Source: Pleurodeles waltl
Taxonomy: Eukaryota; Chordata; Amphibia; Caudata; Salamandridae
Assembly: GCF_031143425.1 (NCBI RefSeq)
Contig: NC_090439.1
Location: forward strand, 643,871,465-643,935,464
DNA: 64,000 bases
Direction: 5' to 3'
Of the stretch, positions 23,525 to 35,312 are shown piece by piece (the first letter of the stretch is position 1; each line of letters opens with the position of its first letter). The translations under genes and the position numbers were made by a program. The notes beneath the pieces are model-generated. The model made no database searches. It had not been told where the DNA came from and saw only the letters and a program-made list of their open reading frames with translations.

Positions 23525-25800
23525 CAGCACCTCTGACAGCATGGGCCGCACTCTGGGGCCTTCTGAGTATTGGTCTTGCATAGGTGAGATCAGAAAGGGG
23601 CATATTTGGGCAGTATTCACTTGGGATACTTGAAGAGCACCCTGGTGATGTGGCACAAAATTAAACATCACACTGGCACATTGAGGCACTAGAGATAAAA
23701 CCTTGGTACATTTGAACAGAGCCCTTTGAGCATTGAATCACTAACTAATAAAAATAGTGTTTTTTCCATTTCAACTGAACTGGTGTGTGATCATTGGACC
23801 ATTGATTACTCGAGTCAATTTTTGCTCATCTAGATCTGACCATGGACTTTTCATACACACTCTCCTAAGGCTATGCCTTAGGCATTCAGTCCAGTTAATA
23901 TTGGTTCCTTATCATTTGAGAACATCTAGGCAGCACTTCACCTTCAGTCCCTTAGATAATCAACCAGTCTTCTATTCTGCAGTCATTCAGTACTCTGGGA
24001 ATCACTCACAAAATAAATACTGGGACTCAATACCAAATTTAAATTATATGGAAACGTTAAAAAATGAAAAAATATTTATTGGGCTCATATTTTTTGTTGC
24101 ATTTATGTGTGTGTTTTTAATTTTTGATTCATATAACATTTTATTTTATGAAAATGTATTAATGAAATGCAACAACAGCATGGAAATCTAAAGTGTGTAA
24201 ATAAAAGCAAATATTGGCTGACAAAATACAATTAAAGTAATATGAAAATTGTATTATTTTATATATAAAAATATGATTATTGACGTTCCAATATATAATC
24301 TAAAATTCCTAATATATGCACTTTCTACAAAGAAGTTAGAATAGTAAATATGAACACCCCATCTTCCCCCAGTGTGGGTGGGTTAAAATAATACTGATAA
24401 TCTGATCATCCCAATCTATGTGCTTTCTGAAATTGGAGTTATATTGTTAAATACACTCCCTCCCCTTAAAAAATAAATATTGAAGATTTGTTGGATTAAA
24501 TTTAGCATATTGAATCTGACCCACACCAACATATGCACTTTCATCAATGTTGCTGGGATTGCATTTTGAATAGTTAATCTGCTGTCTAAAACATATAGCA
24601 GCCTTGATGAATTGTGCTGGAAGAGAGATGGAAGAGGTGAGTTGACTGAAGCTTAAGAGTAAAAACAAATAGTCTTTAAAAGGGTCTCCTCCATGGACAT
24701 CTGTTTCAAGGCCTGCCACATACTAGGATAAGATTACGTTGGAGCCCAGTCCACCACTTTACATTCACCCTGGAGATACATGTCCATTTGTAATCAGTAC
24801 AGAACTACAGAAGGTCAAACTGTATTAGGGAGATTCATTTGCACTGATGGCCAATTGAATGAATGCCAACACTGTTCATTTAGGTGTGTTTTTGCTAGTA
24901 TACCATGTCTAGGAAGAAGTGGCATGGTTAAAGTGCAGTGTGGCAAGGTGCGTGGGGCTTTTGGTACTGCATTCATATGAATATCCAATTTTGGAAACTG
25001 TTTCACTCCAAGGATACAGGTAGCATATATCAGTTTCTGTGAGCTCATAGGGACTGATTTCTCCATGTTCTCATTTGACCAAAACCCCAAAAGATCTACT
25101 GTACTGTATATTTGACACTGTGTAATATATCCCCTTTGGTAGGATAGCTGCATCGAGGCTTGACTATTGGTGACATTCATTGATTGTTACCAGTGGTGGT
25201 ATGCCAATGGCACTGTTAGTTTTGTCAGTAACACTCCCATAGTATGCAGCTTTGAGCCCGATAGCAACAAAAACAACACTTAGATGTGGTCTTCAAATGC
25301 AAGCTACATTTTAATTAAAATTCAGCTCTATTTTCTTTTAATGTTCCTCCATTTGCAATAAAACATGATCTTAGGTTAATTCACTCATGCTTGAAAAGGC
25401 TCATCCATATGTCCCAGAAACTGAGGCGAAGAAGACTGTTATTGGCAGGTTCGGTATTTAATGCAACCAGCCTGAACTATTCTGGAACATTAATGAGGAG
25501 AGAGTCTTATTAAAATGATGTGACATTTAGAAAAAGTATTTTAATTTTGAAGATCCCTCCATTTTCCAAGGAATAAAGCATTTCAAGCAAAGCGCTGTGT
25601 TTTTCTTGTTTCCCCTATTCAGTGTTATGTCCACAGTTGTTTCGAGTCGGTTTACCTGTGGTAAGTGCAATTAATAACACAATTAATAACGCAAGTTCTG
25701 TGGCTTTTTATCCTTTTACTACTAACTCTAACAAAAGTGCTTATGCACAGGTAATTAGGAGTAGCTATTGCTGGTAGCTAGTGTTGCTGGTTGTGTTAGA

Positions 25801-26486
25801 GGAGAAATTTTGGTAATGCTCTAGTGGCACAGAAGTCAGCATTACGTGACTTTATATTCGCATTTAAAATACAATAGAACTCTTTGCTAAACATATGAGA
25901 CGACCCAATGGAAGAATTCAGGTTAAAGAGAAATACATAATTCAGCTTTTTCATTACTGCTGCAACTGCAAAACTTCAGGCCTTGTTATTCTAGCACAAG
26001 AAATTCAATGAATTAATATAACCATTAATCAAACACGCAAAATATGAAAACTCATGAATTTATCTCACTAATATTATCATAAAATATGTAAAGCATTTCA
26101 ATATTAATTGCAATCTTTGTTAACGAATTACACTAAATATGACTGAGACGTGCATTTATTTTTCTGCATGCATGTAACTTTAAACTAATAACTCATATAC
26201 ATCAATAAAAATCTTAATTATTTCTATTCATGATAATTAATTCTAATGATTAATTATTCACAAACATTGTTATAAATCAAGTTAGCATTTTATTGATCAC
26301 GCTTGGGCACAAAATATGCCATGGTAAGCATGATGTCCACCAATGGTAGGCACAAAGTCCACCATGGGAACCAAAGGTGTACACTTTAAAATACATAATA
26401 GCGCATCTCGGTTAGGCTTTTAAATGCAAATATAAAGTCACCTAAAGCTGACTTCTGTGCCGCTAATGCATTACCAAAATTTCCGC
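25801..26486. mobile_element. Non-autonomous element with 69-bp terminal inverted repeats
   Basis: The left arm 25801-25869 and the right arm 26418-26486 are reverse complements at about 61 of 69 positions. Shared blocks include AAATTTTGGTAATGC, GGCACAGAAGTCAGC, GTGACTTTATATT and GCATTTAAAA. The 548-bp interior is AT-rich and has no coding frame. No convincing target duplication was found, and weaker similarity may extend the arms outward to about 25783, so the superfamily is unassigned. It is a MITE or a palindromic remnant of a larger element. Confidence 0.65.
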
Positions 26487-26639
26487 TGTAATACTTGCAA
26501 CCCCTGTGAACTGCCTTACAATCTCTCTTATTTTACCAATTGAATTACTGTTTCATAAAGTAGAAATACCTTTATCTTTTTCAAGATTTAGTACCTGGCT
26601 GTTTGTGCTTGTTATCAATCACTGTGTAATAACCTCCTG

Positions 26640-28250
26640 CTTCCTTGATTTTTTGCTATAAAGATCTCCCAAATGTTCAGTAGCCCATCGTCTGGGCTTG
26701 AGGACCAGTGATGCTACTTACTGCACGCCAAACAGCATGTGATGTGCTTCTGGTGGGCTGTGGGTTTGCTGAAATGATGTCAGTGATTCTTCCTCTGTAG
26801 CGTCCATGCCTTGCTTCGTTTTAAAATGTCTTTCCTGGTTGGTGCTGGGCACTGCCACACTGACTGTGCCTCACTGTTTACTTTTGGGCACCTGGAGTAC
26901 ATGCTAATGTTCCCAGTATAGCCACAGCCCATATAGTGCCAGGCAGATCTATTTTCTTTCCTTTGGCTATTTCACTCAGTTTAAATGAGCACACAGCATC
27001 CTATGCAGGGTTAAACTCATAAGACACATACTTTGAAATAGTGATTAGTTGTACATTTTCTGAAATATGCATTCACATCGAAACGGTCTGCTCATTTTTT
27101 ATAAGTGAACCATCAACCGTAGTAGTAAAACAACTACCTGCCGATTGCTGTACTATTAATTCTACCCCTCAGAGAGTCCCTAAGGTAATTTGATTCAAGG
27201 AGAGTAAGACCTTGTTACAAAGTTTGTTTGCTGCTGTTGGGTTTGTCTACTGGGACACCCATTAGTTTCTGTTCAGACATCTCTGCAGAGGGCTTCTTGA
27301 ACACTGCTGGTCAGTGGAATAGGTTATTTTTAAGCAGCTCTGGAAGAGCAGACCTCCTCTTTTGGTTTCAGAGCTCTGCATTATGCTGATGACTCTCAGG
27401 TTCTGCGGCATCTTGAACAGGTGTCGTTTAATTCCATCAGTCATCTGGAGACTGCCTAATCACCATTCACAGCTGCATTTCTGACATATTCTTGAAAATG
27501 AGTGAAGAGAATACAGAGGTACTCATTATTGGTGGTAAGACCCCTGTTAGAACCTAGAGTTGTGCCCTGACCCTTTGGGCCTCTAGCCAGCATCTGCCAG
27601 GGAAATAGAAAACATTGTCATTAATTTTACTGCGACCTCTCAATGGGGTCAAGGTTAAAATAATCTGGACCATGTGTATTTTTTCAAATCCAACTCCTCT
27701 AAAAATCCAGTCTTTCATTCCAACACAGAGAAGAATCGAGATGATTACATGTTAATTCTATGGAAATGTAATCTACCTCATCTAGATAGAGGTCATGCTT
27801 CTGCGGGTCCAAACCAGGATAATCAGGCTGGCTTGAGGTTTCTGGAAGTTTGAGCACATTGCTGATGTGAGACATTCCGTGCACCGGCGTTTTGTTACGC
27901 AGACAATCCAGCTCAAGGTGCTACCTCGTCCACTGGGCCCACTATAACTCTGAGCTAGTCTTCCTCCTTGTACTTTTAGTGGTCAGTCCAGCCAGGCCCA
28001 TGCGTTCCAGTTCTCAGGTCCTGAACCATGTCCTGCATTTCAGGAGAGTCATTTGTAAGGGCTGAGTGTGCTTGTCCTAGAGTCTTTGATCTGAGATGAG
28101 CTCTTCTTTTCTCTTCGCCACACTACCAAACATATTCCAAAAGCAGAAACGATCCCTCATCAGACGACAACTGCCAGGCTTTAATAGCTTGTCCCATCCC
28201 CAAAAAACACACCGCAGTGAACTTCTTTATCGACCTCCGCACTAGTTTAA
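26640..28250 (+). mobile_element. L2/CR1-like LINE remnant
   Basis: The frame near 27370-27420 reads RALHYADDSQVLRHLEQ, with an intact YADD block of a non-LTR reverse transcriptase. About 85 bases later comes SEENTEVLIIGGKTPVRT (27493-27550), matching the KTEVLLIG block that follows YADD in L2/CR1-type LINEs. Further downstream, AHCxCET-like and TQTIQLKVL-like stretches fit the 3' part in a decayed form. Stops and frame changes are frequent. The limits are approximate, and the clade is inferred from the NxxKTEVLLIG spacing. Confidence 0.5.
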
Positions 28251-28259
28251 GATGGTCTC

Positions 28260-29400
28260 CTTCTAGATAACATCAAGGATTGTGGTCCTTTCCTAGTTGA
28301 AGTTGACATTAATCTCTTGTACTATCTCCTCCAGACACAGCCTGTGTTCTAGTGTTTCTTCCCTTGACCCACAGTTTCTTATGCAGGGCTGTAAGTTTTC
28401 TCCAAGCTTCTGCTCAATAGCCCAGAAGGATTCAATGGTAGTGGTGCTCAAAAAGACACAGCATACCCACCCTGACATGACAAAGAGGCCTTCCTGTGTT
28501 TCAAGACTCATTCAAGTTATCAGGTTTCTATATTTGCCACTATCACAACAGAGAGATCTGCTCCCAAAAACGATGCCAACCCTTTAGCAGCAGTATCAGG
28601 CTGACAGGTAAAGAACTCATCCATGAACCTTTTAACTCTGAAGGGTGGCTCTAGATGTTCGAGTCAGGCGGGGTAAAAATGCAGTTTTCCCTGCACATCT
28701 CAATGATGCGGATATTTAAAGTGTTCAGAAGACCAGAAAATAACTTTCTATCTATTTTGCAAAGATGCTAAATTTCAAGCTGAAGTGTGGTATTTGCAAC
28801 TAATCATTTTATGTGAAAGAAGGAGCTTTCGGTCAGTGCATTCCTGTCAGATCTTGGACTAGGACCTGTTGCTTGGGTTTAGTTATGACTTACCTAACAG
28901 GTACACAAATTAAACTTCATAACTTGACTAAAGTTCCATAAAATACTAGCCAAGCCTCAAAGTAACAGAGACGCAATTGTAGGTGCAGGTGGGAGTGGAA
29001 GAAAGGGCAGTTACGTAATTACGGTGTTGATGGAAGTAAAAAAAAAATAACAATAATTTAAAAATTCATATTATATGGCATTTGCTTGATCCCACTAATG
29101 TTTTCATCTCTTTAAAAACAGAGTATTGTAGGATCCCCAAGCTATTACCGGTGCTGATTAGTATTGGCATTCACTGCGCACCACACAGTGTTTGAAAGTA
29201 GGGTTTCCAGGCAAGATACTCATTAAATTAAAACATGAGTGGTATTTTAACGTACAGGTAGCTCTATTTATGCATAAATTGAAACCTTTTTGAACCTTTT
29301 TACTAATCTGTTATTGACTGCAACTTTTTTACCGTTTAACTATGTAAAGAAGCAACCACTCTCTATAACGCAGGCACACAATGAGCATGGCTAACAAGCA
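28260..29400. other. Gene-free stretch
   Basis: No gene or mobile element could be supported. Open frames on opposite strands overlap near 28293-28587 without recognisable motifs. The part near 29040-29080 is A-rich. Confidence 0.4.
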
Positions 29401-29404
29401 CAGC

Positions 29405-29713
29405 CAGTGCTTTAAATGGGCTGGTACTCACCGGTACTGAGTACTGGCACTTTTAATTTTCTCTCCTTGAGTACCGGGACTTCTCCTGGGTTAAGGAAAG
29501 TACCAGTACTCATGGAGCCTGGCTTTGATGCAGTTGGTGATGAGCTCATGAACCCCGTCTTTGACAGCACCTTCTTTCGGGGTGGGGTGTGTGTGTTTCC
29601 TTTAACTTTTAGAGGGGGTAGAAAGGTGACCATAAAACCTAAAGGGCACGGGTGTGAAATGCATTGTTCAGGGCAATACAGCTTTTTAGCCTGCCCATCG
29701 TTTTAAATGCTTG
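29405..29713. mobile_element. Possible hAT-like MITE
   Basis: The left end CAGTGCTTTAAATGGGC and the right end GCCCATCGTTTTAAATGCTTG are imperfect inverted repeats (four extra bases on the right), about 310 bp apart. The left part has several GTACTCACCGGTACTG and GAGTACCGG-type short palindromes. No 8-bp duplication was found, so the assignment rests on the CAGTG-type terminus and the size. Confidence 0.4.
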
Positions 29714-30100
29714 CAAATCTTCACCAATTTAAATTAAAGGTATTTATTTGCATGAAAAATAATCTCTGCCCTCTCAGGCTTGATTGAAAGGGTAACACTT
29801 TCATACAGTTCTGGCAAACCTTTGAATTTTGAGATTTGTAGTTTCTTTTTCTAATTCTAAGTAAGATTTAAAAAATCCTAGCATGAAAGACGTGTACTGC
29901 AAAACTCAGAAACAGATTGAACATGGCACGTAGCATGGTGCCACTTAGTAACTACCAAGCGCCTACTCACACATTGTGTGAGAATCCACACACATCATGC
30001 CAGGGGTCCTGATTTGGCTCTAGGACACTTTGATGGAGCCGAGCCCTGGAAACGCCTGCAATGTAAATCATACAACAAACATAATGTAAAATAGGATAAA

Positions 30101-30663
30101 GGGCCTCATTATGACCCTGGCGGTGTTGCACCGCCAGGGTCAACGGGGGCGGGAGCACCGCCGACAGGCCGGCGGTGCTCCCTTGGGCATTCTGACCGCG
30201 GCGCTTTGGCAGCGGTCAGAAATGGAGAACCGGCGGTCTCCCGCCGGTTTTCCGTTGCCCATTTGAATCCCCCATGGCGGCGCAGCTCGCTGCGCCGCCA
30301 TGGGGGATTCTGACACCCCTCACCGCCATCCTGTTCCTGGCGGTTCGCCCGCCAGGAACAGGATGGCGGTAGGGGGTGTCGCGGGGCCCCCGTAAGAGGG
30401 CCCCGCTAGTATTTCACTGTCTGCATAGCAGACAGTGAAATACGCGACGGGTGCAGTAGCACCCGTCGCACCTTCCCACTCCGCCGGCTCGATTACGAGC
30501 CGGCTTCATGGTGGGAAGGTCGTTTTCCCCTGGGCTGGCGGGCGGCCTTTCGGCGGCCGCCCGCCAGCCCAGGGGAAAAGTCAAAATACCTGCCGCGGTC
30601 TTGCGACCGCGGTACGGTATTTTGACGGCGGGACTTTGGCGGGCGAAGGTCCGAATGAGGGCC
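30101..30663. mobile_element. Serial-hairpin MITE, copy 2 (best preserved)
   Basis: The ends are GGGCCTCATTATGACC on the left and, reverse-complemented, GGCCCTCATTCGGACC on the right, with AAA on both sides (30098-30100 and 30664-30666). Inside lie at least eleven consecutive, mostly perfect hairpins. Their spans are 30113-30141 (13-bp arms), 30151-30182, 30190-30221, about 30224-30253, 30265-30310 (22-bp perfect arms, 2-nt loop), 30312-30380 (32-nt arms, 30 matched), 30381-30406, 30409-30443 (16-bp perfect), 30444-30469, 30471-30519 (nested), 30523-30579 (25-bp perfect) and 30580-30626 (nested). It is very GC- and CpG-rich against AT-rich flanks. Near-mirror open frames on the two strands are by-products of the palindromes. 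There is no transposase. Confidence 0.85.
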
Positions 30664-30669
30664 AAAGTA

Positions 30670-32295
30670 TCTTCAAAATTTAAAAAAAGCATATTCCTTT
30701 AACATGCAGAAGCTTTGACAGTATTAAGTCACATTACATGTATATTGAGAGGCAATGAAGAAAAAGGGGATTGGAAAAACAAAATATCTGCCTAACATCA
30801 CAGAATTCGGTTAAGTGGGGAAGTCGGGGTAAATCCTAGGTTTTCTTGTTTCACATTGTACATATCTCCCACTAAATGGGTGTCTATTTGGCTCTCCCAT
30901 TTACGTCAGATGTTAATGCTTTGTTTTTAACTTTGTGCATAAGGGTACAGCAAGCGTGGCAGGCAGCAGCCACATGAAACCTTGGCTCAATTTTGGCTCG
31001 AGGTTCCAAGAGAACCTTGAGCAGAGCCAAAGCCCAGATACTGGCTCGAGACTGGGTCAACCTTTAAGTGGCCTGTCTACCTCTAGTCAAATGTATTTTC
31101 AAAATAGCTACTTACGAGGCCAACACTAGCTTTATTATTCAGGCAATGGCCAAGGGTTGGCAGCAGATAGTGGGTACAATCACAAAGAGCAAAGTCTGAA
31201 CTTATTTATTTTTTAAAACTCTGCCCCAGAGAATTTGACAACAAGACACACGTGATAATAACTTTATTCTGCCTTCCTTAACTGATAACAACAGGAAGGC
31301 TCTGGTACAGATATCTTTGTGTATCCAGTAAGGCCCCTTGAACAGTGGTGCTTTAATAATTCTGCTGGTTAATGTACTTGCTGAACATATCTGTGTGCAG
31401 TCTAATTAAAGGTTCCACTCAGCAAATAATTGCATAGAAGGTCAATGTGCCTGCTGCGAAGCACAGCAAGAAACACGCAGATCACATTTTTTTTTTATGT
31501 AGATAGATCATTTGCTTACTGTTTTTGTTGCAGAGATCAATGTGTTACCTGCAGGTCACAGGTTAAAATCATTGTACTATACCTTAGTGACTTATGATCT
31601 TACATAAAAAATATACAAGCAACTACTAGGCAAGCGTTTGGACACCTTTTTCCTCAGTGTTTTATTTATTTTAAGGTTGCTAAAAAGGGTTACTTTGGTT
31701 AATATTAAGCACTTCTTGGTAAGTATTATGTAAATGGTTATTAGTGTAATAACTTGTGGACAGGTACATTAGACATTTTTACAATGCATGCATTTGCATA
31801 CAAAGCTAAGAAATATTTTTTAAAAAACATCCCTCTTACCCCACTCTTATGCCAGCTTAAAACTTCTCCCCCAGTCCTCTGCTCCTTTAGTGAGTACCTG
31901 CACTTATGTTTTCAATTTAGTGCACTGAGTACAGCCAACTAGTGCTATGCATTTGATCGGTTACTGTTTATATTATAATACTGGTTGCTTGAAACTATGC
32001 CAGAATGGAGAAGTGTTCATGCAGCACACCAGTGCATTTACCAGGGTTTTACCATCATGTATTTCCGTCCGTGCCTTCAAGATCATCCAGGATTTGTGTT
32101 CATAGCCTAACTTCTAAGCACACTCCTTATCCTGCACCCTTCCTCAGTGTGCTCCTGGATGACCATTAGTTTCTGGAAATTAATGAGAGTGCAAGTCCTG
32201 TAATAATCTAAACATTCAGATGGTCACTCCCATCCAAGAAAGCAGCACCTAATTCAACACAAAATGCACTTAACCCTGAATGGCAAAACCACATA
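30670..32295. other. Gene-free stretch
   Basis: AT-rich DNA without supportable features. A T-rich run lies at about 31486-31496. Short frames at 30935 and 31754 show no motifs. Confidence 0.4.
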
Positions 32296-32298
32296 GAG

Positions 32299-33909
32299 CA
32301 GGGGTGTGGAATTTCTATAGCCTGACACCCAGGACATATTGTTTGGTGTCAATGACAACAGGTTTACAGATGTATTTTGTTCTTTAGACAAGTAGGCCTA
32401 ACCCGCTGCAGACAAAACCATTGACTGCCAATTTACAGTACCACATTATAGAGCAGGGAAGGGAATTGTCTGCAATTGAGTGTGCACATGTTAATGCTGT
32501 TTGAACTTGCATTTATGTTCATCAATGTAAAGCCTTTATTTGTAGGATCACTGCTCTAAATACATTTTGTAAGCTTGGACTGCACTACTGACAGTGGTTT
32601 TAGTAAAATAAATGTGTATTCACATTCGCAAATCTTAACAATATGAGACAATGTATAGGGCTCCCAGAATGCTCTCTGATTAGATGAAAATATTTGCTGA
32701 AGCTTGAAAGCAAGTTTGATGATTTTTTGCTTTCAAAATAAAATATTCATAAAAATGCAACTGATAAAAAAACGTTTTGCTAAACTACTGCGACATTTTA
32801 GGGACCATTTCTTTGAAGCATCATTATATATGTGTTAGTGAATGCCAGTATTTCCAAAACATATTCATAACGGAAGGTCAGTGCAACCAGTTTCAAAAAG
32901 ATTATGGGAAACATGAAAATAAACAAGCATTGGTAAAGCAAATAGGTCTGCCATTGGTGGTCAGTCTTTTACTTTTGTCAATGTGTGTCTTGTTTTCATG
33001 TGGCTTTTGTAAAACTGTATTGTTGTGGTAGCTGTTGGGTCTTCACTATTGAAACAAACATTGGAAACAAGCAAACATATTCTTTTGGTCTAAAAAAGCA
33101 CCCATTGCCACAGTAGTTTCTGGCATTGGACAAAATTATGTTGTGTGCCGATCTGTTCCTTGTGAAAGAGCAGATTGTGATCATTCACATTGAGACCAGC
33201 CAATAGAGAGATATAATTTTAACAAAAACAAAAGGTCTTGATTATTGCCAGACCTAATTCGGGGCCCAGTTCTTAAAAACAGTCACAAAGGGTTACCCAT
33301 TGCATTTATCTTTGCATTAGTGCAAATTTACATATTTCATGAATTCAGAAGAATTAATAGAAGTATACCAGAAAATTGTACTCCTAGAAAATATTTGTGA
33401 ACTGTACTTTAGCACAAGCAAATATGCATGCTTAGATTAGCTCATGTGAAAGTCTGGTGAGTGTTTGCAAGTTCACTTTCCCTCCAACCACTTTTTTCCT
33501 AACCCTGGAAGAAGTTTTACGTCTGCCCCTTGTCAGGTGTAAATATCCATCCTTTCTTGGTATGGGACAAGATCAATGCAGAGCTGATGAAACCCTTAAA
33601 ACATGCAAGTTAGTAGGTGTGCACACACTCAAAAGGACATTCCAACCCTGAACTACTGCTTACTGCTACCTCTAGCCCCAGTACTTATATCTGCTGAAAT
33701 GTGGCAAAATAAGTAACTTGCTAGTATTCAAGCCCTTCTGTAGTATTGGCCTGCTCAGATCAGAGAGGCTATTATCAAAGCCCTTACTTAATAAGATTGC
33801 TGCTATAATTTGTCGCTGCACTACATGGAACCAAAGGGACAAGTAGATTGTTTTTCAGTAGACAAGTAGATTTTGAAAAGTAGATATTTTATTAAATTCC
33901 ACACCTCTG
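32299..33909. mobile_element. hAT-like element of 1.6 kb, non-coding
   Basis: The left end CAGGGGTGTGGAATTT and the right end AAATTCCACACCTCTG are inverted repeats with one mismatch over 16 bp, of the CAGxGGTGTGG type common in hAT elements. GACAAGTAG occurs just inside both ends (about 32388 and 33861). The flanking 8-mers (ACATAGAG and ATAATAAC) do not match, so the target duplication is lost or the boundary is off. No frame longer than about 85 codons exists inside and none resembles a hAT transposase. It is therefore a deleted derivative, or a large MITE with unrelated filler. Confidence 0.6.
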
Positions 33910-33927
33910 ATAATAACTCAAAATTAA

Positions 33928-34563
33928 AGGCCCCATTATGAGTTTGATGGATGGAAAACTCTGTCTGCCAAACTCCGTACTGGGTAGCCGCCGCCTACAC
34001 GGTGACCTCCCCGCCAGAGCGATTATGGGTTTCCTGCTAGGTCGGCAGGCGTAAACTTAAGTTTCTGCCTGCCGGCCTAGCGGAAAACAGGCTACAGCAT
34101 TGTCTCCGGGCTCGTGATCGAGCCAGCGACAATGCTGTAGCCAGCAGAGTGCACCAGCACCCTTGCAATCTTCCTGGTTTGTAAAACAGACGGTGAACAT
34201 TGAGATGGTGCTGGCCGGGGGGGTGGGGAGGCTGCACTGCCAATGTTTAGGGCATGGGCAGTGCAGGGCCCCCCCTGTGGCCCCCTGCACCTGTTCCTCG
34301 CCAGCCTTTCCATGGTGGTGTTACCGCCATGAAACCGCTGGTGGAGAAAGAGGTTGTAATCCCCAGGACAGCGCTGCCCGGGCGGATTAGGATCTATGCC
34401 ACCACCTGACCACTGGGATCCAAGATCATGATGGAGCTGGCAGTTCTCTGGTGATCTGACCACCGGGGTTGTAATGTGTCGGTTGGACCACCACATTGGC
34501 AGCAGTCCAGACCGCCACCATGAGTGTAGCGGTCTATAGACTGCCACACTCATAATGAGGCCC
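33928..34563. mobile_element. Serial-hairpin MITE, copy 3, TSD TAA
   Basis: The left end AGGCCCCATTATGAG and the right end CTCATAATGAGGCCC are inverted repeats. TAA flanks both sides (33925-33927 and 34564-34566), the Harbinger-type TWA target duplication. The interior again consists of successive palindromes, such as TTTCCTGCTAGGTCGGCAGG against CCTGCCGGCCTAGCGGAAAA, and CTACAGCATTGTC (34092-34104) against GACAATGCTGTAG (34128-34140) with an inner GGCTCG/CGAGCC. It is more diverged than copy 2. Its right part was later included in a 517-bp tandem duplication. Confidence 0.8.
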
Positions 34564-35312
34564 TAAGTGACCAGAGCTGGAGAAAGTAAAGGGTCTCAAA
34601 TAATTTGAAACATTACACTGAAAACAGAGTGAAGCGCTGGCATCATGCAAATTTTGCTGTTGCTGCTGTTGCAGCAGGAGGCGGAGGATGCGGTACTCAA
34701 CCCTCTGTTCCCTTACTCCGGTCTCTTGGCTCTCTTGGCCACTGAAGTGGACAGGACTGAGGCCCTGCTTGGGCCCTTTTTAGTTTCTGCCCCTTGGCCC
34801 CCTGCACCTCTTTTCCACCAGCCTTTCCATGGTGGTGTTACCACCATGAAACCGCTGGCGGAGAAAGAGGTTGTAATCCCCAGGACAGCGCTACCCTGGA
34901 GGATTAGGATCTATGCCACCACCTGACCACTGGGATCCAAGATCATGATGGAGCTGGCAGTTCTCTGGTGGTCTGACCACCGGGGTTGTAATGTGTCGGT
35001 TGGACCACCACATTGGCAGCAGTCCAGACTGCCACCATGAGTGTAGCGGTCTATAGACTGCCACACTCATAATGAGGCCCTAAGTGACCAGAGCTGGAGG
35101 AAGTAAAGGGTCTCAAATAATTTGAAGCATTACACTGAAAACAGAGTGAAGCGCTGGCATCATGCAAACTTTGCTGTCGCTGCTGTTGGAGAAGGATGCG
35201 GAGGATGCAGTACTTGACCCTCTGTTCCCTTACTCCAGTCTCTTGGCTCTCTTGGCCACTAAAGTGGACAGGACTGAGGCCATGCTTGGGCCCTTTTTTC
35301 TTTCTGCCCTTT
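34279..35312 (+). repeat. Two-copy tandem duplication, 517-bp period
   Basis: Unit A (34279-34795) and unit B (34796-about 35312) begin with the same GGCCCCCTGCACCT and stay aligned at a constant offset of 517 bases to their ends. The shared part includes the right half of the serial-hairpin MITE and its 3' flank (CTAAGTGACCAGAGCTGG, and GAAGCGCTGGCATCATGCAA). The copies differ by scattered substitutions, for example in the CTG-rich stretch near 34655 and 35172. The unit therefore spans the transposon boundary, so the duplication happened after the MITE inserted. Confidence 0.85.

Larger units (their letters stand above)
20733..25790. other. Gene-poor stretch
   Basis: Apart from the 15-bp repeat at 21375 and the open frame at 22910-23524 (both listed separately), nothing could be assigned. 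Near 22740-22800 there is a small GGGTGGGTGCTGTCCACCCA hairpin, and 23215-23270 holds a short palindrome ending GCGACCCCTGG. The part 24040-24330 is very AT-rich. Confidence 0.4.

Noticed and set aside
30414..30692. Opposed open frames of 82 and 92 codons on the two strands, arginine/glycine/proline-rich
   Set aside because: They lie in the serial-hairpin element; palindromic DNA gives near-mirror frames on both strands, so they are structural by-products.
34092..34553. 153-codon minus-strand frame
   Set aside because: It is entirely inside the third serial-hairpin MITE; no domain or gene context.
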